From the NCBI RefSeq assembly GCF_024172185.1, contig NZ_JAMZEC010000001.1:5662001-5726000 (forward strand): DNA of 64,000 nucleotides, read 5' to 3'. The DNA is from Nonomuraea roseoviolacea subsp. carminata (GTDB lineage Bacteria > Actinomycetota > Actinomycetes > Streptosporangiales > Streptosporangiaceae). The notes below the pieces were generated by a model. The model saw only the letters and a list, made by a program, of their open reading frames with translations. It was not told the origin of the DNA and made no database searches. Shown piece by piece: positions 33,383-42,706 of this stretch. The first letter of the stretch is position 1; the number at the start of each line of letters is the position of its first letter. Position numbers and translations under genes: made by a program.

Positions 33383-34679
33383 GACCCTGGTGCGGGGCGC
33401 CTCCTCGGCCGCGGTCGCCTTCCGCACGCTGGCCACCCGCGCGGTCCGGCTCGCCATGGAGACGGTGACCGGCGTGATCATCGCGCGGGTCCTCCAGCCG
33501 GAGGGCAGAGGCGTCTACGCGGTGGTCATCACGGTGGCGTCCGCCGCGATCGTCGTGGGCCACATGTCGCTGGAGAAGTCGCAGATCACCTTCTGGTCGG
33601 ACCGCTCGCGTCAGCGGCCGCTGGCCACGAACGGCCTGATCCTCGGCCTCGGCCTGGGGGCGCTGGCGGCGCTGGGCGCGCTGGCGTGCGTCATGGTGGG
33701 CGGTGCGCCCGGGGGATGGGCGCTGTGGGCCCTGGCCCTGTCCGCGATCCCGTTCGGCGCGGCGGCGGTCAACCTGAACGGGATCCTCACGCTGCGGGCG
33801 CGGATGGACGCGGTGAACCGCGCTTCGCTCCTGGCGGCGGCGGTCTGGTGCCTGGCGGTCCTGGCGCTCGCGGTCACGGGCCGGCTGACCGTCGGCAGCG
33901 TGCTCGCCTGCTGGGCGGTCTCGATCGCGCTGCCCTGTGCGGTCCTCGTGCCCGCCGGGGTGCGGCCGTTCACCCTCCGGCCGGACAGCTCGCTCGCCCG
34001 GCGCCAGCTCCGTCTGTCCTCGCGCTACCACCTGGGGTGGGTGGCCTTCAACCTGCTCATCACCGTCGACGTGCCGCTGCTGGGGGCGTTGGACGCACCC
34101 GCCGCGGCCGGCGTCTACACCGTCGCGGTCACCATCCTCGGGCTCACGCGGATCCCGTGCGAGACCATCACCCAGGTGGTGCTGCCCCAGCAGGCGGCCT
34201 GCGGCGTGGAGGACGCGAAGCACGTCACGGCCCGCGCGCTGAGGCTCATCCTGCTCGTCTCGTTCGCCTGCGTCGCCGGGCTCGCGCTGGTCGCGCCCGT
34301 GCTGATCCCTCTGGTCTACGGCGAGTCCTTCGCCGGCAGTGTGGCCCCGCTGCTGGTGCTGGCGCCGGGAACGGCAGCTCTCATGATGGTCCGGCCGCTG
34401 GAGCAGCACCTCGTCCGGGTGGCGCACCCGCTGGCGATGACGGTCGTCTCGGCCGGGGCCCTGACGGCGAACGTCCTGCTCAATCTCGTGACCATTCCCC
34501 GATGGGGCGCGGTGGGCGCGGCGATGGCGTCCACGCTCACCTACACGGCCCTCGCCGCCGTCCAGGCGCTTCGCTTCAGCCGCGCGACGGGAATGCCACT
34601 GAGCGCGTTCGTGCCACGCGTGGCCGACGTGCGGGCGATGGTCGCATGCCTGCCGCTGAAGAAAGTGGCGGTGTCTTGA
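33372..34679 (+). CDS. Wzx-type polysaccharide flippase (MOP superfamily)
   Basis: This 435-residue membrane protein has about 12 TM helices. It resembles O-antigen/lipid-linked repeat flippases, with an Arg-rich first helix region (TRAVRLAMETVTGVIIARVLQPEGRG), then VYAVVITVASA and the C-terminal PRWGAVGAAMASTLTY motif. It would move the completed lipid-linked repeat unit from the inner to the outer face of the membrane. It is embedded in a run of glycosyltransferases and overlaps the second GT4. A 10-bp-stem inverted repeat follows the stop. Confidence 0.87.
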   Translation: MAVRTLVRGASSAAVAFRTLATRAVRLAMETVTGVIIARVLQPEGRGVYAVVITVASAAIVVGHMSLEKSQITFWSDRSRQRPLATNGLILGLGLGALAALGALACVMVGGAPGGWALWALALSAIPFGAAAVNLNGILTLRARMDAVNRASLLAAAVWCLAVLALAVTGRLTVGSVLACWAVSIALPCAVLVPAGVRPFTLRPDSSLARRQLRLSSRYHLGWVAFNLLITVDVPLLGALDAPAAAGVYTVAVTILGLTRIPCETITQVVLPQQAACGVEDAKHVTARALRLILLVSFACVAGLALVAPVLIPLVYGESFAGSVAPLLVLAPGTAALMMVRPLEQHLVRVAHPLAMTVVSAGALTANVLLNLVTIPRWGAVGAAMASTLTYTALAAVQALRFSRATGMPLSAFVPRVADVRAMVACLPLKKVAVS

Positions 34680-34688
34680 CCAAAACCT

Positions 34689-34719
34689 CCGCCAAATGCG
34701 CCTGTCGCTCATTTGGCGG
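34689..34719. promoter_or_regulatory. Inverted repeat between flippase and deacetylase genes
   Basis: CCGCCAAATG (34689-34698) and CATTTGGCGG (34710-34719) are exact inverted repeats separated by 11 nt. They are followed by TAAAAGG and lie 28 bp before the deacetylase ATG. The site could terminate the flippase operon or serve as an operator for the next one. AT content is high for this genome. Confidence 0.55.
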
Positions 34720-34747
34720 CTAAAAGGCGCTTGCTAATCTCGGCCGC

Positions 34748-35641
34748 ATGCCGGGAATATGCATTCTGTCCATTGACACCGAGCTGGCGTGGGGAACGGA
34801 CGACGTCGACCTGCCGAAATACGCGAAAGCCCTGGACGAGGAGCCGAGCACGACGAAACGGCTGCTCGCCCTGCTGGACGAATATCAGGTCCCGGCGACA
34901 TGGGCCATCGTGGGGCGGTTGCTCGCGCCTTCGGAGAACGGCGAGATCCGCACTCCCGAGAAATGGTATTACGCGCCCTATCTGCTCGACTGGATCACGG
35001 GTGCCTGCGTCGACCACGAGATCGGGACGCACACCTTCTCCCACGTGTACACCCAGGACCCCGCCACCACCCGCGAGGTGTGGGTGCGCGAGCTGGAGGC
35101 CGCCGCCCGGCTCGGCGAGCGGCTCGGCGTCCCCGTGCGCTCCATCGTCCACCCGCGCAACCAGGTGGCCTATGTCGACACGCTTCCCGAGGCGGGGATC
35201 ATCGCCTACCGAGGCGTGGAACGGAACTGGTACGGCAACCGGCTGGGCCCGCTGCACCTCCTCGACCGCGCCCTGGGCACCCCCGCCACGACCTACGACC
35301 CCAGGACGCTGCGGGTGGGGGAGCGGCTGGTGAACCTGCCCGCCTCGCAGTTCCTCGTCGGGAGCAACGGGCTGCGCCGGCTCATCCCGGCCGCCTCACG
35401 GATCAGGCAGGCCCGCCTGGGGCTCGACCGGGCCGCCCGCCGCGGCGAGGTCTACCACCTGTGGTTCCATCCCTTCAACCTCGACGGTGAGCTGATGTTC
35501 GGAGCGATGGAGGGGATCCTGGGGGAGATCGCCGCCCGCCGTGACCGGGGCGAGATCCAGGTCATGACCATGGTCCAGGCCGCCGAGCTGATCCTGCGCA
35601 CGGCACAGGTCTCAGGCCGGGAGACGGCGGTGCGGCCATGA
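34748..35641 (+). CDS. Polysaccharide deacetylase (NodB fold)
   Basis: This 297-residue member of carbohydrate esterase family 4 type has the first motif SIDTELAWGTDD (catalytic Asp). The metal motif is in HEIGTHTFSHVY (His and His), with VHPRNQ and the late HPFN motif. It has no signal peptide, so it probably acts in the cytoplasm on a nucleotide- or lipid-linked sugar. Its stop overlaps the formyltransferase start (ATGA). A deacetylase that exposes an amine followed by a formyltransferase suggests one remodelled amino sugar; this is inference. Confidence 0.85.
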   Translation: MPGICILSIDTELAWGTDDVDLPKYAKALDEEPSTTKRLLALLDEYQVPATWAIVGRLLAPSENGEIRTPEKWYYAPYLLDWITGACVDHEIGTHTFSHVYTQDPATTREVWVRELEAAARLGERLGVPVRSIVHPRNQVAYVDTLPEAGIIAYRGVERNWYGNRLGPLHLLDRALGTPATTYDPRTLRVGERLVNLPASQFLVGSNGLRRLIPAASRIRQARLGLDRAARRGEVYHLWFHPFNLDGELMFGAMEGILGEIAARRDRGEIQVMTMVQAAELILRTAQVSGRETAVRP

Positions 35642-36429
35642 GCCCGATCGTCGTCATGGCCACCCGCGGCCAACCGTCGTACCTGCTGATCAACCATCTG
35701 GCCGAGCGCTTCGACATCGCACAGGTGATCTTCGAGGCGCCGCGTCAGGGCAAGATGCTCCGGTACCGCCTGCGCCGGCTGGGTCCGGTCGCCGTCGCCG
35801 GGCAGATGGCCTTTCTCGGCTACGACCGCCTGGTGATCAGACCGAGGTCGCGCGCCCGGATCGCGGCCCTGCTCGACGGGCACGACGTCCGCCCCCCGGA
35901 CGGGCGGCTCGACGTGCTGGACGTCGACTCGGTGAACACCGACCAGGTCGCGGACCTGCTCGACGACCTGCGGCCGGGTGCCGTCGTGGTGTCGGGCACG
36001 GGCATCATCGCCCGGCGGATCCTGGAGCGGGCGCCGGCCTTCGTCAACATCCACGTGGGGATCACGCCCCGCTACCGGGGCGTCCACGGTGGATTCTGGG
36101 CGGTGTACGAGGGGCGGCCCGACCTCGTGGGCACGACGATCCACCTGCTCGATCCCGGCGTGGACACCGGCGAGATCATCGAGCAGCGGCGCGTCGACGT
36201 GGACCCGTTCACCGACACCTACCGGACACTTCCCGTCAAACAGTATCTCGGCGCTCTCGAGGCGATGGCCGACGCGGTGCGGGCGGTGCTGGACGGCCGC
36301 GCCCGGCCCTACCGGCGCACCGACCTGGAAAGCAGGCAATGGTATTCCCCGACCCCGCTGGAATACCGGTACTTCCAGCGGGAGATGCGCCGGCTACGGC
36401 GCGCGGGCAGGCAGCCGGCGGCCCGGTGA
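35638..36429 (+). CDS. Sugar N-formyltransferase-like protein
   Basis: This 263-residue protein has the 10-formyl-THF transferase fold. Catalytic residues are visible: Asn and His in NIHVGITPRYRG and Asp in DPGVDTGEII, matching the N-H-D triad of methionyl-tRNA and sugar formyltransferases. It lacks the tRNA-binding C-terminal domain of Fmt, so a small amine substrate such as an amino sugar is more likely. It is coupled to the deacetylase by a 4-bp overlap. N-formylated sugars occur in bacterial O-antigens. Confidence 0.83.
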   Translation: MSPIVVMATRGQPSYLLINHLAERFDIAQVIFEAPRQGKMLRYRLRRLGPVAVAGQMAFLGYDRLVIRPRSRARIAALLDGHDVRPPDGRLDVLDVDSVNTDQVADLLDDLRPGAVVVSGTGIIARRILERAPAFVNIHVGITPRYRGVHGGFWAVYEGRPDLVGTTIHLLDPGVDTGEIIEQRRVDVDPFTDTYRTLPVKQYLGALEAMADAVRAVLDGRARPYRRTDLESRQWYSPTPLEYRYFQREMRRLRRAGRQPAAR

Positions 36430-36545
36430 GCCGGACGCGACCGGCCGGTCGGCCGGCTCATGGCCCCATCAGGGAAAAGCAAGGACTCTGCCCAGCGCCG
36501 AGCGGCTGACCTCGATGTGATCGTCGCCGTGGCCACACTCCCCTC

Positions 36546-38879
36546 ATGGCCACAACTCGTCAAGAACACGCGCCCGGAGCGCCGGGAGACCGGCGACTCG
36601 TCCCGCCCGGAGACCGTGGCGGACCACCGGCCCCGAGAAGCCGGACAAGGCGGCTCTCCGCCTGGGCGCCCGCGGTGCTCACGACCGCGTTCACCGTGCT
36701 GGTGCTCCACCACTACGGCGTCTCCTTCAGGGACATCGGCGTCTACGGCGCGTACGTCGTGGCTTGTGTGGCCGTCCCCGGTGTGCTGCTCCTGCGCGCC
36801 CTCTACGACGACAGCCGCACCCTGGCCGAGGAGGTCGCGCTCGGCACGGCGCTGGGCCTCGCCGTGGAGGTCGGCGCCTACGTCGCGGCCCGGGCGGCGG
36901 GCGTGCCGCTGCTCGTCCTGGCATGGCCGGCGGCCACCTATGTCCTCTTCCTCGCGGTGCCCGCGCTCCGTCGGCACTGGAGGAGCCGGGGCGCCCGCCC
37001 GGCGGCGCCGGCATGGTGGCCGTGGGCGCCGGCGCTCGTCATCTGCTACCTGGTGGCCAGGACCGCCCAGAGCCTCTACGCCGTCAGCCCCCTCACGTGG
37101 CCCGACCTCGTGCGGCACTCGGACGACGCGGCATTCCACCTCGGCCTGATCGGCGAGCTGAAGCACCACATGCCGCCGACGAGCCCGATCGTCGCCGGCG
37201 AGCCGCTGTTCTACCACTGGTTCGTGTACGCGGACTGGGCGGCGGCGAGCTGGATCACCGGGGTGGAGCCGCTGGTGCTGCTCCTCCGGCTGGGCATGCT
37301 GCCCGTGCTGGCGGCCTTCGTCGTCCTGGTCGCGTCGCTGGCGCGCCGGGTGACGGGCTCGTGGAAGGGCGCCGCGGTGGCCGTCGGGGCCTCGCTCCTC
37401 ATCGGCCCTCCTCGCCTCTATCTGGGTTCTCTCGGCTCGTTCACCTGGGGCGGTGTCCACGACGCCGCGTGGGGGAGTCCCACGTTCGGCTTCGCGGCCC
37501 TGCTGTTCCTGCCCGTGGTCCTCCTCGTGACCGATCTCCTCCAGCGGCGCCGGTACGACGCGCGCGCCTGGCTCCTGCTCGGCGTCTTCCTCCTCGCGGT
37601 CATGGGTGCCAAGGCGACCTTCCTGCCGATGCTCCTCGTCGGGCTGGCGGCGGTGGCGGCGGTCGAGGTGGCGCGGCGACGGCGGCCGTCCTGGCCCGTG
37701 GTCACGGCGCTGCTGATGACGGCGGCATGCCTGGGCTTCGCGCAGATCGTGCTGTTCGGGGCGCGGCGCCAGGGGTTGCTGGTCGCGCCGTTCTCCTCCA
37801 TGCGCACCATGTGGCAGGACCTGACCGGTGCGCCGGTGGACGCCGTGCCCTCGGCCGCGTCGTGGGCCGGCGTCGCGGCGGTGTACCTGCTGGCCTGGGC
37901 CGTCACATGGAGCCCGGTCCTCGGGCTGTTCCGTCGGCCCGCGCTGTTCCTGCGTCCCGACGTGGTCCTCATGCTGGCCATCGGCGCGGCCGGCCTGGGG
38001 GCGATGATCGTCTTCGACCATCCCGGGAGGAGCCAGGTCTACTTCCTGTGGGGGTCGTACCCGTTCCCGGCGATCATCGCGGTCTTCGGGGCGCTGGTGG
38101 CCCTGCGGCGCGCACGAGTGTCGCGCGCGATGGCGCTGGGCGCGATCGGAGCCGGACTGGCCTGCGCGTACGGGATCCCGTTCCTGTGCCGCGTCCGGGC
38201 GCCCCTGGAACCGGGCCGGCCCGGCACCGACCTGTACCTGCCGTACCTCGCGCTGCTGGTCGTCGCCGCGCTCGGCGCGCTCGCGGTCGTCGTCACACGG
38301 GCGGGGCGGCGTGGCTGGGCCCTCATGATCGTGGCGCTGGCCGCCGTCGGGCTGCCGGCCGCGCACCACGCGCGCGTCGTCTCGTTCCTGTCCGGCCACG
38401 GCGCGTCGCCGGCCGCCGCGGCGGAACCGGCGCCGACCGCCCCGCCCGGCGCTCTGACCGCCGCCCGCTGGCTGCGCGACCACTCGGCCCCTGACGACGT
38501 GGTGGCCACGAACGTGCACTGCCGCTGGGGGTTCGAGCATCCCTGCGACTCCCGCCAGTTCTGGCTGTCGGGGCTGACCGAACGGCACATGCTGGTGGAA
38601 GGCTGGGCGTTCACGGTGCGCAACGCCGACAGTTGGCAGCCCGGCCGCCTGGAAGAGCACCAGCCGTTCTGGGACCGGGACCGGTTCGCCGCCAACCAGG
38701 CGGTCTTCCGTGCGCCGTCCGAGGGCGCGATGCGGCGGCTACGCGACGCCTACGGCGTGCGCTGGCTCCTGGTGGACGAACGGCTTCCCGGCGTGAGCTC
38801 CGGCCTCGGTGACGTCGCGCGGCTGCGCTTCCGCAGCGGGGACTTCGCCGTCTACGAACCGGGGACGTCCGGGGGCTGA
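36546..38879 (+). CDS. Polytopic membrane protein, probable GT-C glycosyltransferase
   Basis: This 777-residue paralogue of the proteins at 6700 and 28667 has a similar helix layout. It shares the loop motif GELKHHMPPTSPIVAGEPL, followed by FYHWFVYADWAAASWITG, and a soluble C-terminal domain (ARWLRDHSAPDDVVATN, YGVRWLLVDE, FRSGDFAVYE). It probably transfers a sugar from a lipid-linked donor outside the membrane. No clear ribosome site precedes ATG 36546. Its last 28 bp overlap the 3' end of the convergent membrane gene at 38852. Confidence 0.75.
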   Translation: MATTRQEHAPGAPGDRRLVPPGDRGGPPAPRSRTRRLSAWAPAVLTTAFTVLVLHHYGVSFRDIGVYGAYVVACVAVPGVLLLRALYDDSRTLAEEVALGTALGLAVEVGAYVAARAAGVPLLVLAWPAATYVLFLAVPALRRHWRSRGARPAAPAWWPWAPALVICYLVARTAQSLYAVSPLTWPDLVRHSDDAAFHLGLIGELKHHMPPTSPIVAGEPLFYHWFVYADWAAASWITGVEPLVLLLRLGMLPVLAAFVVLVASLARRVTGSWKGAAVAVGASLLIGPPRLYLGSLGSFTWGGVHDAAWGSPTFGFAALLFLPVVLLVTDLLQRRRYDARAWLLLGVFLLAVMGAKATFLPMLLVGLAAVAAVEVARRRRPSWPVVTALLMTAACLGFAQIVLFGARRQGLLVAPFSSMRTMWQDLTGAPVDAVPSAASWAGVAAVYLLAWAVTWSPVLGLFRRPALFLRPDVVLMLAIGAAGLGAMIVFDHPGRSQVYFLWGSYPFPAIIAVFGALVALRRARVSRAMALGAIGAGLACAYGIPFLCRVRAPLEPGRPGTDLYLPYLALLVVAALGALAVVVTRAGRRGWALMIVALAAVGLPAAHHARVVSFLSGHGASPAAAAEPAPTAPPGALTAARWLRDHSAPDDVVATNVHCRWGFEHPCDSRQFWLSGLTERHMLVEGWAFTVRNADSWQPGRLEEHQPFWDRDRFAANQAVFRAPSEGAMRRLRDAYGVRWLLVDERLPGVSSGLGDVARLRFRSGDFAVYEPGTSGG

Positions 38880-40159
38880 GCGCTCGCGGCGCGGGCGCCC
38901 GCCGGTCCAGGACGGGCGCCCGCGGGAAGAAGGCCGGGGCGTCCGTGTCTGGGCCGTGGGCGCGTCGGCTCCTCGCGGCCGGTCCGCGTCCAGGCGACCG
39001 CGGCCAGCAGGCTGGTGACCATGACGATGGGCATGCGCTGGCGGAAGATCAGCCCGACGTTGGCCATGGTCGTCGCGTACGCGACCGTGCTCGGCACGAT
39101 GAAGAGCAGGAAGACGAGCAGCGTCCTGCGGTCCTCGCGCCACATCCGGCATCCGCCCCGCACGGCCGCGCCGAGCATGACGTACCAGATGAGCACGTCG
39201 ATCTTCCCCAGCTGCATGCTGAGACTGCCGGCGGCCCACGGGAAGGGCGACAGGACCGTGTAGACGATCTTGGTTCCGAGGTCGTCCCACCGGTTGCCGC
39301 CGTCGTCGAAGACCACGCCCGAGCCGCTCTCGGCGTTGGCGCGGATGACGGCCTCCGACTGACCCCGGTCGAGTTGCCGCTCGGCCACCTCCAGCGGCGT
39401 GTCGTCGTACACGCCGCCCGCGAACAGGATGCCGACGACCAGCAGCCCGCTGAAGGCGACCAGCTTGTTCACGGAGAACCTCGACCGCGACGCGATCACA
39501 CCGCAGACGAGCGGGACCACGGAGACGAAGACCATGTACGGGCGGACATGCCACAGGCACCACAGCAGCGGCACCGCCTGCAGCAGCACCGCCACGCGGA
39601 ACCGGCGCGCGACGGACACCGCGATGCCGACGCAGGCGACCACGAGGAACGCGTTGAACCCGTCCTTGAAGGTGTCGGAGGTGTGCAGCACGAACGCCGG
39701 CATGAACGCGGTCACCACCAGCAGCCGGAACGCCGCCCGCTCGTCGGCGCCGACGAGCCTGGCGATCCGGTAGACCACGACGCACAGCGCGCATGCCAGC
39801 AGTGCCACGACGGCCGTGCAGGCCAGCGGCGCGGGGCCGCCGCACAGGTACATGACCAGGGCGAAGACGTTGCACGGCACGGCGGCGGAGCCGAGGTACG
39901 GCCGGTCGTCGGCCGTCACGAACGCGAAACCGTCCAGCTTCCACAGCTCGACGATCTGCGCCGCGCGCGCCTCGTAGGCCAGGTTGTCGCCCCCGTAGTC
40001 AAGGACACCGCTGCGCATCACCGCCACGTGGACGACGAGCCGAGCCGCGAACGCGACGAGGACGACGGGCAGCACGCGCCGGGCCGTCGGGGCGTCCACC
40101 TGCGTATTGACCAGCACGATGACCGCCACGGCCGCGGCGGCGATGATGACGTATTCCAT
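38852..40159 (-). CDS. Polytopic membrane protein, candidate polysaccharide polymerase or GT-C enzyme
   Basis: This protein of about 435 residues has roughly ten TM helices. It has a long outer loop after the second helix pair (DYGGDNLAYEARAAQIVELW) and another around VAERQLDRGQSEAVIRANAES. It matches no family I can name. The topology, one large loop and its place among Wzx and transferases make it the best Wzy (repeat-unit polymerase) candidate here. ATG 40159 is preceded by GGAAAG; longer readings from 40438 have an implausible Arg/Pro-rich N-terminus. The C-terminal 35 residues are low-complexity and overlap a perfect 11-bp inverted repeat (38891-38923). Confidence 0.7.
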   Translation of the reverse strand: MEYVIIAAAAVAVIVLVNTQVDAPTARRVLPVVLVAFAARLVVHVAVMRSGVLDYGGDNLAYEARAAQIVELWKLDGFAFVTADDRPYLGSAAVPCNVFALVMYLCGGPAPLACTAVVALLACALCVVVYRIARLVGADERAAFRLLVVTAFMPAFVLHTSDTFKDGFNAFLVVACVGIAVSVARRFRVAVLLQAVPLLWCLWHVRPYMVFVSVVPLVCGVIASRSRFSVNKLVAFSGLLVVGILFAGGVYDDTPLEVAERQLDRGQSEAVIRANAESGSGVVFDDGGNRWDDLGTKIVYTVLSPFPWAAGSLSMQLGKIDVLIWYVMLGAAVRGGCRMWREDRRTLLVFLLFIVPSTVAYATTMANVGLIFRQRMPIVMVTSLLAAVAWTRTGREEPTRPRPRHGRPGLLPAGARPGPAGARAASAQPPDVPGS

Positions 40160-40527
40160 GGAGAGCGACTTTCCGTCCACCTGGGCGCCGCGCTTCGGTG
40201 CCCAGCCGCCGATCCGAACCGCCGGCGGGCGGGCCGGCGACGACGACGCTAGCGCCGGCGGCCTCGCTGTATCTCTCCGCTGAGGGGGCAATGGCAGGCT
40301 GATTACCCGGCTTTGCAGACTTCTTTCGGTAAGGCCGATTTCCTGCCGCTCCTCTTGTCCGGGTAATCGCCGAAAATCCTCGGAACGGTAAGCCTCCCCA
40401 CCCGCACGATCATGCTCGGGTAGGGAGCGAGAAAACATTTCGCCACTGACCGCGACGCCATAAACCGAACTGACCGATACCGCAGCTAGCTTCGCGGGGT
40501 GAACCAGGCACGTGACCTAGGAGCCGC
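40160..40527. other. Divergent intergenic region
   Basis: This 368-bp region between the membrane gene (-) and a GT4 gene (+) has no convincing ORF. From about 40270 it becomes A/T-richer. It contains ACTGACCG twice, at 40445-40452 and 40469-40476. It should hold promoters for both operons, but no box pair stands out. Confidence 0.5.
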
Positions 40528-41712
40528 ATGAAGCCGGACAATCGGATTCGCGTCATGGAGATCATCGCCCGGATGAACGTGGGCGGCCCGGCCACACTGG
40601 TGTGCGGAGTCTCCGAACGGCTGGACCCGGAGCACTTCGTCCACCGCCTGTACACCGGGCATGTCGACGGGGGCGAGGGCGACCATCTCGCGTTGAGATC
40701 CCCGGGCATGCGGGTGCACCGCATCAGGGGTCTCGGGCGTTCCATCAAGCCTGCCGACGACGTCCGCGCCCTGTTCGCGCTCGTCTCCGCCATGCGGGAC
40801 TTCCGGCCGCACGTCGTGCACACCCAGACGGCCAAGGCCGGCGCGCTGGGCCGGGTGGCCGCCAAGCTCGCCGGAGTCGGCGCCGCCACAGTCCACGGTT
40901 TCCACGGGCATCTGCTGCACGGCTACTTCTCCGGTCAGAAACGAGCGCTCTACGTTCTTTCGGAGCGGATGCTCGCGTCCATCTCCGATCGTCTGGTCAC
41001 TGTCGGAGCGCGCGTGCGGGACGACCTCCTCCAGGCCGGCGTCGGCCGCCCGGAGCAGTACACCGTCATCCTGCCGGGCGTCCGTCCGCGGCCTGTGCCC
41101 GACCGTGACGCCGCCCGCCAGGAGCTCGGCCTCCCGTCACGGGCTCCCGTGGTCGCGTTCGTCGGCCGGCTCACCCGGATCAAACGGCCCGACCGGTTCG
41201 CCGAGGCGGCACGAGAGGTGCTGCGCCGGACACCCGGCTGTCACTTCGTCGTCTGCGGCGGCGGTGAGCTGCTGGAGCAGTTCGAGGCGAGCATCGCGCC
41301 GATCCGTGACGCCTTCCATCTGCTGGGCTGGCGCGAGGACGTCGAGACCGTCTACGCCGCCGCGGACGTGGTCATGCTCACCTCCGACAACGAGGGGACG
41401 CCGCTCACGCTCATCGAGGCGCAGATGGCCGGCACCCCCGTCGTCTCCACGCGGGTCGGCAGCGTCGCCGAGGTCGTCCGCGACGGGGAGACCGGGTTCC
41501 TCGCCCCCACGGATCCCGAGGCGCTGGCCGCGCACACCGTGCGCCTGCTGTCCGACCCCGTGCTGGCCTGCCGGATGGGCGAGGCCGCCCGCCGCTGGAC
41601 GAGCGCCACGTTCGACGTGGACCGCCTGGTGGCCGACACCGAGGCCCTCTACCGATCGCTGGGCGAGTCCCGCCGGGACCGCTGTGTCACCACAGGAAGG
41701 GGGAACACATGA
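40528..41712 (+). CDS. Family 4 glycosyltransferase
   Basis: This 394-residue GT4 is of the WbnK/EpsD-like group that often adds the second sugar. It has MEIIARMNVGGPATLV at the N-terminus, HTQTAKAGALGRVAAKL and GFHGHLLHGYFS in the acceptor domain. The donor domain has FVGRLTRIKRPDRF and the E-x7-E motif in NEGTPLTLIEAQMAG. AGGAGCC precedes the ATG. It is the first gene of a tightly packed operon (overlaps of 4 bp) leading to two SDRs and the initiating phosphotransferase. Confidence 0.9.
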   Translation: MKPDNRIRVMEIIARMNVGGPATLVCGVSERLDPEHFVHRLYTGHVDGGEGDHLALRSPGMRVHRIRGLGRSIKPADDVRALFALVSAMRDFRPHVVHTQTAKAGALGRVAAKLAGVGAATVHGFHGHLLHGYFSGQKRALYVLSERMLASISDRLVTVGARVRDDLLQAGVGRPEQYTVILPGVRPRPVPDRDAARQELGLPSRAPVVAFVGRLTRIKRPDRFAEAAREVLRRTPGCHFVVCGGGELLEQFEASIAPIRDAFHLLGWREDVETVYAAADVVMLTSDNEGTPLTLIEAQMAGTPVVSTRVGSVAEVVRDGETGFLAPTDPEALAAHTVRLLSDPVLACRMGEAARRWTSATFDVDRLVADTEALYRSLGESRRDRCVTTGRGNT

Positions 41713-42662
41713 AAGTCCTGGTGACCGGCGGCGCCGGCTTCATCGGCGCCAACCTGTGCCGGGCGCTCGCCGCCCGGCCGGAGATCGAGACCGTCACGGT
41801 ACTGGACGATCTGAGCAGCGGTGACCTCGCCAACCTCGACGGCGTCGAGGCGCGGTTCGTGCCCGGCAGCATCCTGGACACGGACCTGGTGGCCGCCCTG
41901 GTCCGGGAGGTCACGACGGTCGTCCACCTGGCGGCACGCCCGTCCGTGCCCCGTTCGCTGGCCGACCCCCTCGCCACGCATGAGGTCAACGCGACGGGGA
42001 CGCTCCGGGTGCTGGAGGCGTGCCGGGCCACGCGGCCGCACGTGATCCTCGCCTCGTCGTCCTCCGTGTACGGCGACTCCCCGGAGCCGTCCAAGCACGA
42101 GGACCTGCCGACCAGGCCGCTCAGCCCGTACGGGGTGAGCAAGCTGGCGACCGAGGCGTACGCGCTGGCCTACGCCTCCAGCTTCGGCCTGCCGGTGCTG
42201 CCGTTCCGCTTCTTCAACGTCTACGGCCCGCTGCAGGCCGCCGACCACGCCTACGCGGCAGTCGTCCCGACGTTCGTCTCGAAGGCCCTGAACGGCGAGC
42301 CGGTGCCGATCCACGGCGACGGGCGCCAGGCCCGTGACTTCACCTACGTCGGGTCGGTGACCGAGGTGCTGTGCGAGGCGGTCGCGCGCCGGCTGACCAG
42401 CACCCGACCGGTCAACCTGGCCTTCGGCACGCGCGTCCCGCTGCTGACGCTGAAGGATCTGCTCGCCTCGGTCCTGGACCGGCCCGTCGAGGCGGTGTTC
42501 CTGCCGCCGCGAACGGGCGACATCTTCACCTCGCAGGCTTCCCCGCACCTGCTCGGTGAGCTCATCCCCGGGGTGCGCCCCGTGGCGCTCAAGGACGGGC
42601 TACGCATGACGGTCGCCTGGTTCCAGAGCGAGCTCACCCGGAACCCCGGCGTTCCCGCGTGA
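41709..42662 (+). CDS. NAD-dependent sugar epimerase (UDP-GlcNAc/UDP-glucose 4-epimerase type)
   Basis: This 317-residue extended SDR has VTGGAGFIGANL, SSSSVYGDS, catalytic Tyr and Lys in YGVSK, and FRFFNVYGPLQ. The pattern is closest to WbpP/Gne-type 4-epimerases that make UDP-GalNAc or UDP-galactose. ATG 41709 overlaps the GT4 stop by 4 bp. It probably supplies a hexose or HexNAc for the same glycan. The precise substrate is unknown. Confidence 0.85.
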   Translation: MKVLVTGGAGFIGANLCRALAARPEIETVTVLDDLSSGDLANLDGVEARFVPGSILDTDLVAALVREVTTVVHLAARPSVPRSLADPLATHEVNATGTLRVLEACRATRPHVILASSSSVYGDSPEPSKHEDLPTRPLSPYGVSKLATEAYALAYASSFGLPVLPFRFFNVYGPLQAADHAYAAVVPTFVSKALNGEPVPIHGDGRQARDFTYVGSVTEVLCEAVARRLTSTRPVNLAFGTRVPLLTLKDLLASVLDRPVEAVFLPPRTGDIFTSQASPHLLGELIPGVRPVALKDGLRMTVAWFQSELTRNPGVPA

Positions 42663-42706
42663 ACCGCCACCCTCTCCAGCCAGTGAACTCGTCTCTAGGG
42701 GAACCC

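Noticed and set aside
36430..36470. GC hairpin after the formyltransferase gene as a terminator
   Set aside because: The arms (CCGGCCGG-type) pair imperfectly and several alternative folds are equal; the support is too weak.
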